Shown here: piece after piece, positions 22,605 through 24,357 of the stretch | Position numbering within the stretch: the first letter of the stretch is position 1 | Layout: each line of letters opens with the position of its first letter | Assembly: GCA_019414465.1 (NCBI GenBank) | Contig: DXLY01000008.1 | Coordinates: 7,884 to 32,240 of the forward strand | Source: Collinsella sp. | GTDB lineage: Bacteria; Actinomycetota; Coriobacteriia; Coriobacteriales; Coriobacteriaceae | Direction: 5' to 3' | DNA: 24,357 nt | Position numbers and translations under genes: made by a program | The notes under the pieces: generated by a model | What the model was told of the DNA's origin: nothing | The model's input: only the letters and a program-made list of their open reading frames with translations | Databases searched by the model: none

Positions 22605-24287
22605 CTACTTGCGACGAAGCAGCGCCGAGACCTCGGGCATCTTAAAGACGAAGGCAAGACCAAAAGTTACAGCGAGCGAGACGACGCCTGCAACACAAAC
22701 GTAGCCCAGGGTAATGAGGATCGAGCTGCCAAGCGCTCCGACAAAGTGCTCAAGTGCCCACATGACGCCGGCGCCCGCGGCAGCGCCCAAGCCACCGAAC
22801 AGTAGGCCGAAGAAACCGCCATGCAGGATAGACTTGACCTGAAGGCCATGCAGACGACGGCGCAGCCACCACAGTGAGCATCCGACCAAGACCACGTAGT
22901 CAACGACGTACGAAAGCGCAATTGCCGGCATACCGTAGCCCAGCACCACGCCAAACAGCAGCACAGAACCGGCCTGGCCGATAGCGGAGTACAGGCAATA
23001 GCGGCTATAAGGTTTCATATCGAGCAGGGCCGAGAAGCTCTTCTGCATCAGCACGACCACGCCGTAGAGCGGCAGGGAAAGTGCCAGATAGATAAGGAAC
23101 TCCGACACCAGCGCCACACCGGATTCATCGAACTTGCCGGCGCAGTAGATCATGTTGAGCGGACGGGCGAAGACGATCAGATACATCGCAAACGGAATCA
23201 GGAAGAAGAGCATCTGGGCGACACCGCGCGAAATGCCCGTGCGGACGCTGTCGTAATCCTTCTCCTGCGCATCGTGAGAGAGTTCGGTATAGAGTGCCGT
23301 CGAAAGCGAGGCGGCGATCAGCGCATAGGGCAATGTGTACCACAGGCGCGCATATGCGATGACGGAAGGGCCGGTCTCGGGCTGCACCACCAGCGCGGCG
23401 GCATTGGTAATGGAGGTCGAGACAAACATGCACACCGTGGCGAGCAGCGTCGGGATACCAAGCGCGATCGTCTGTCGCAGCGCGGGATCCTTAAAGTCGA
23501 TATGGATATGAGGATGCACGCCATGCTTGCCAAGCGCGGGAATCTGGCAGGCCATCTGGACAAAGACGCCGAGGGTCGTACCAACTGCGATCAAGATAAT
23601 ACCGGCCTGCTCGCCAAATTGTGCAGACACGGGAGCAAAGCCCATAAAGCTGGCGATGACGATGACATTGTTGAGAACCGGGGCAAACGTCGACCAGAAA
23701 TAGTCGCGGTGTGCGTTGAGAACGCCCGAGAACACCGAGCCCAAGCCATAAAACAGAATTTGAATAGCAAAGAAGCGGAACATGAACGCAGCGGTATCCA
23801 TGCTGCCGCCATCGCCCGAAAGGAACGACTGCGTCCAAATAAAGCCGGGAGCAAACACGGTGCCCAGCAGCGAGATACCGCCCAGCAGCAGAAGCAGAAT
23901 ACCAAGCAGGTTGCCGACATACTCGTTCGATGCCTCGCGACCCTGCTCGCGCCTCACACCCATATACACCGGCAAAAACGCCGTAACGAGCATGCCGCCC
24001 ATCACGAGCTCGTAGAGCATGTTGGGCAGGTTGTTGGCAACCTGATAGGAGGACGAGAGCAGCGACATACCGATGGCGGCCGCCATGGCCCACGTGCGGA
24101 TAAACCCGGTGACACGCGACACGATGGTCAGCACGGTCATAAGGCCAGCAGAACGACCAACCGTGGAGTAGTCCGACGAGCCCATGTCGTCAGTGTCATC
24201 TCGCGACGAAGAAGCTTCGGATGAGGGTGTCTGAGGCGCAGATTCTTTTGCAAAATGAGCTCCGCGCTTCAATTCTTCCTGCGGCAT
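22605..24287 (-). CDS. murJ: Lipid II flippase MurJ (MviN)
   Basis: A 560-residue MOP-superfamily membrane protein that flips lipid II for peptidoglycan synthesis. After a hydrophilic, Ser/Asp-rich N-terminal tail of about 45 residues comes the family signature VLTIVSRVTGFIRTWAMAAAIG, then ANNLPNMLYELVMGGMLVTAFLPVY, and helices consistent with the usual 14. TEL-like NAL motifs of the family appear as ALIAASLSTALYTELSHDAQ around the middle. It ends in a short basic tail (KMPEVSALLRRK) and lacks the long C-terminal pseudokinase extension of mycobacterial MviN. The stop abuts the uvrC start, which suggests cotranscription. Its start lies four bases after the stop of the preceding partial gene. 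Confidence 0.95.
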   Translation of the reverse strand: MPQEELKRGAHFAKESAPQTPSSEASSSRDDTDDMGSSDYSTVGRSAGLMTVLTIVSRVTGFIRTWAMAAAIGMSLLSSSYQVANNLPNMLYELVMGGMLVTAFLPVYMGVRREQGREASNEYVGNLLGILLLLLGGISLLGTVFAPGFIWTQSFLSGDGGSMDTAAFMFRFFAIQILFYGLGSVFSGVLNAHRDYFWSTFAPVLNNVIVIASFMGFAPVSAQFGEQAGIILIAVGTTLGVFVQMACQIPALGKHGVHPHIHIDFKDPALRQTIALGIPTLLATVCMFVSTSITNAAALVVQPETGPSVIAYARLWYTLPYALIAASLSTALYTELSHDAQEKDYDSVRTGISRGVAQMLFFLIPFAMYLIVFARPLNMIYCAGKFDESGVALVSEFLIYLALSLPLYGVVVLMQKSFSALLDMKPYSRYCLYSAIGQAGSVLLFGVVLGYGMPAIALSYVVDYVVLVGCSLWWLRRRLHGLQVKSILHGGFFGLLFGGLGAAAGAGVMWALEHFVGALGSSILITLGYVCVAGVVSLAVTFGLAFVFKMPEVSALLRRK

Positions 24288-24290
24288 CGC

Positions 24291-24357
24291 TCAGTCCTCT
24301 CTCGTAATCGCGGCAACCGTCGCCCCGCAAAATGCAATTAAATCATCGGGTGCAAGC
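24291..24357 (-). CDS. 3' end of an unidentified gene upstream of murJ
   Basis: An open frame enters from the right edge and ends in TGA at 24291-24293, coding for a C-terminus reading APDDLIAFCGATVAAITRED. Only about 22 codons are visible, too few to name a family. The close spacing to the murJ start (stop three bases before the ATG) and lack of any promoter in these 67 bases support a real upstream gene in the same operon rather than an intergenic region. Confidence 0.5.
   Translation of the reverse strand, partial: LAPDDLIAFCGATVAAITRED

Noticed and set aside
22605..24287. MurJ with a C-terminal regulatory domain as in mycobacteria
   Set aside because: The protein ends right after the last helix with a short basic tail; no extra domain is present.
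1..24357. CRISPR arrays, tRNA or rRNA genes, insertion sequences, phage genes
   Set aside because: No regularly spaced repeats, cloverleaf-like sequences, transposase or integrase motifs were seen; intergenic space is short and accounted for by promoters and hairpins.

Overview
The window is a high-GC, almost fully coding stretch in which every supportable gene lies on the minus strand. It reads from about 24,357 down to 1. Gene content and protein features point to a Coriobacteriia actinobacterium, most like Collinsella: actinobacterial gene order around uvrC/rapZ/whiA/gap, an actinobacterial type RapZ P-loop, Tat-type lipoprotein leaders on the binding proteins, and peptide-family ABC transporters with a fused permease-ATPase. 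The genus is an inference from sequence character; no 16S or marker search could be run.

Layout in transcription order. (1) 24357-20658: the tail of an unknown gene, murJ (lipid II flippase) and uvrC (excision nuclease), tightly packed. (2) 20657-9935: a long catabolic cluster. It starts from a 365-bp control region rich in dyads and holds a peptide/nickel-family ABC transporter (lipoprotein, permease, fused permease-ATPase, ATPase), two overlapping CE7-type esterase genes, a nanA-like aldolase, a ROK kinase and nanE. The aldolase, kinase and NanE epimerase are the standard route sialic acid -> ManNAc -> ManNAc-6-P -> GlcNAc-6-P, so the transporter most likely imports sialic acid (the Sat / SiaEFGI style of importer). 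The esterases would remove O-acetyl groups or act on a related acetylated sugar. (3) 9883-7977: a terminator-like hairpin, then rapZ and whiA, with no yvcK between them. (4) 7976-3045: gap, pgk, tpiA and gpmI, the trunk of glycolysis, with a dyad-rich region upstream of gap and hairpins after gap and after gpmI. (5) 2948-2641: secG with its own terminator. (6) 2527-1: a second peptide-type ABC system (lipoprotein, then a permease cut by the window edge).

The regions fit together. In many actinobacteria uvrC, rapZ, yvcK, whiA, gap, pgk, tpiA and secG lie in one run. Here that run is interrupted between uvrC and rapZ by about 10.7 kb of sialic-acid genes. GlcNAc-6-P from the nan genes would feed lower glycolysis after deacetylation and deamination (nagA/nagB not in the window). 

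Most notable are: a CE7 paralogue that has lost its nucleophile serine and about 40 residues but is kept in an 8-base overlap with an intact copy; a 96-base imperfect hairpin between nanA and the kinase whose non-Watson-Crick pairs make sense only as + strand RNA; stacked dyads upstream of the nan cluster and of gap; and altered cysteine sets in UvrC and in the transporter ATPase. No tRNA, rRNA, CRISPR array, transposase or phage gene was seen.
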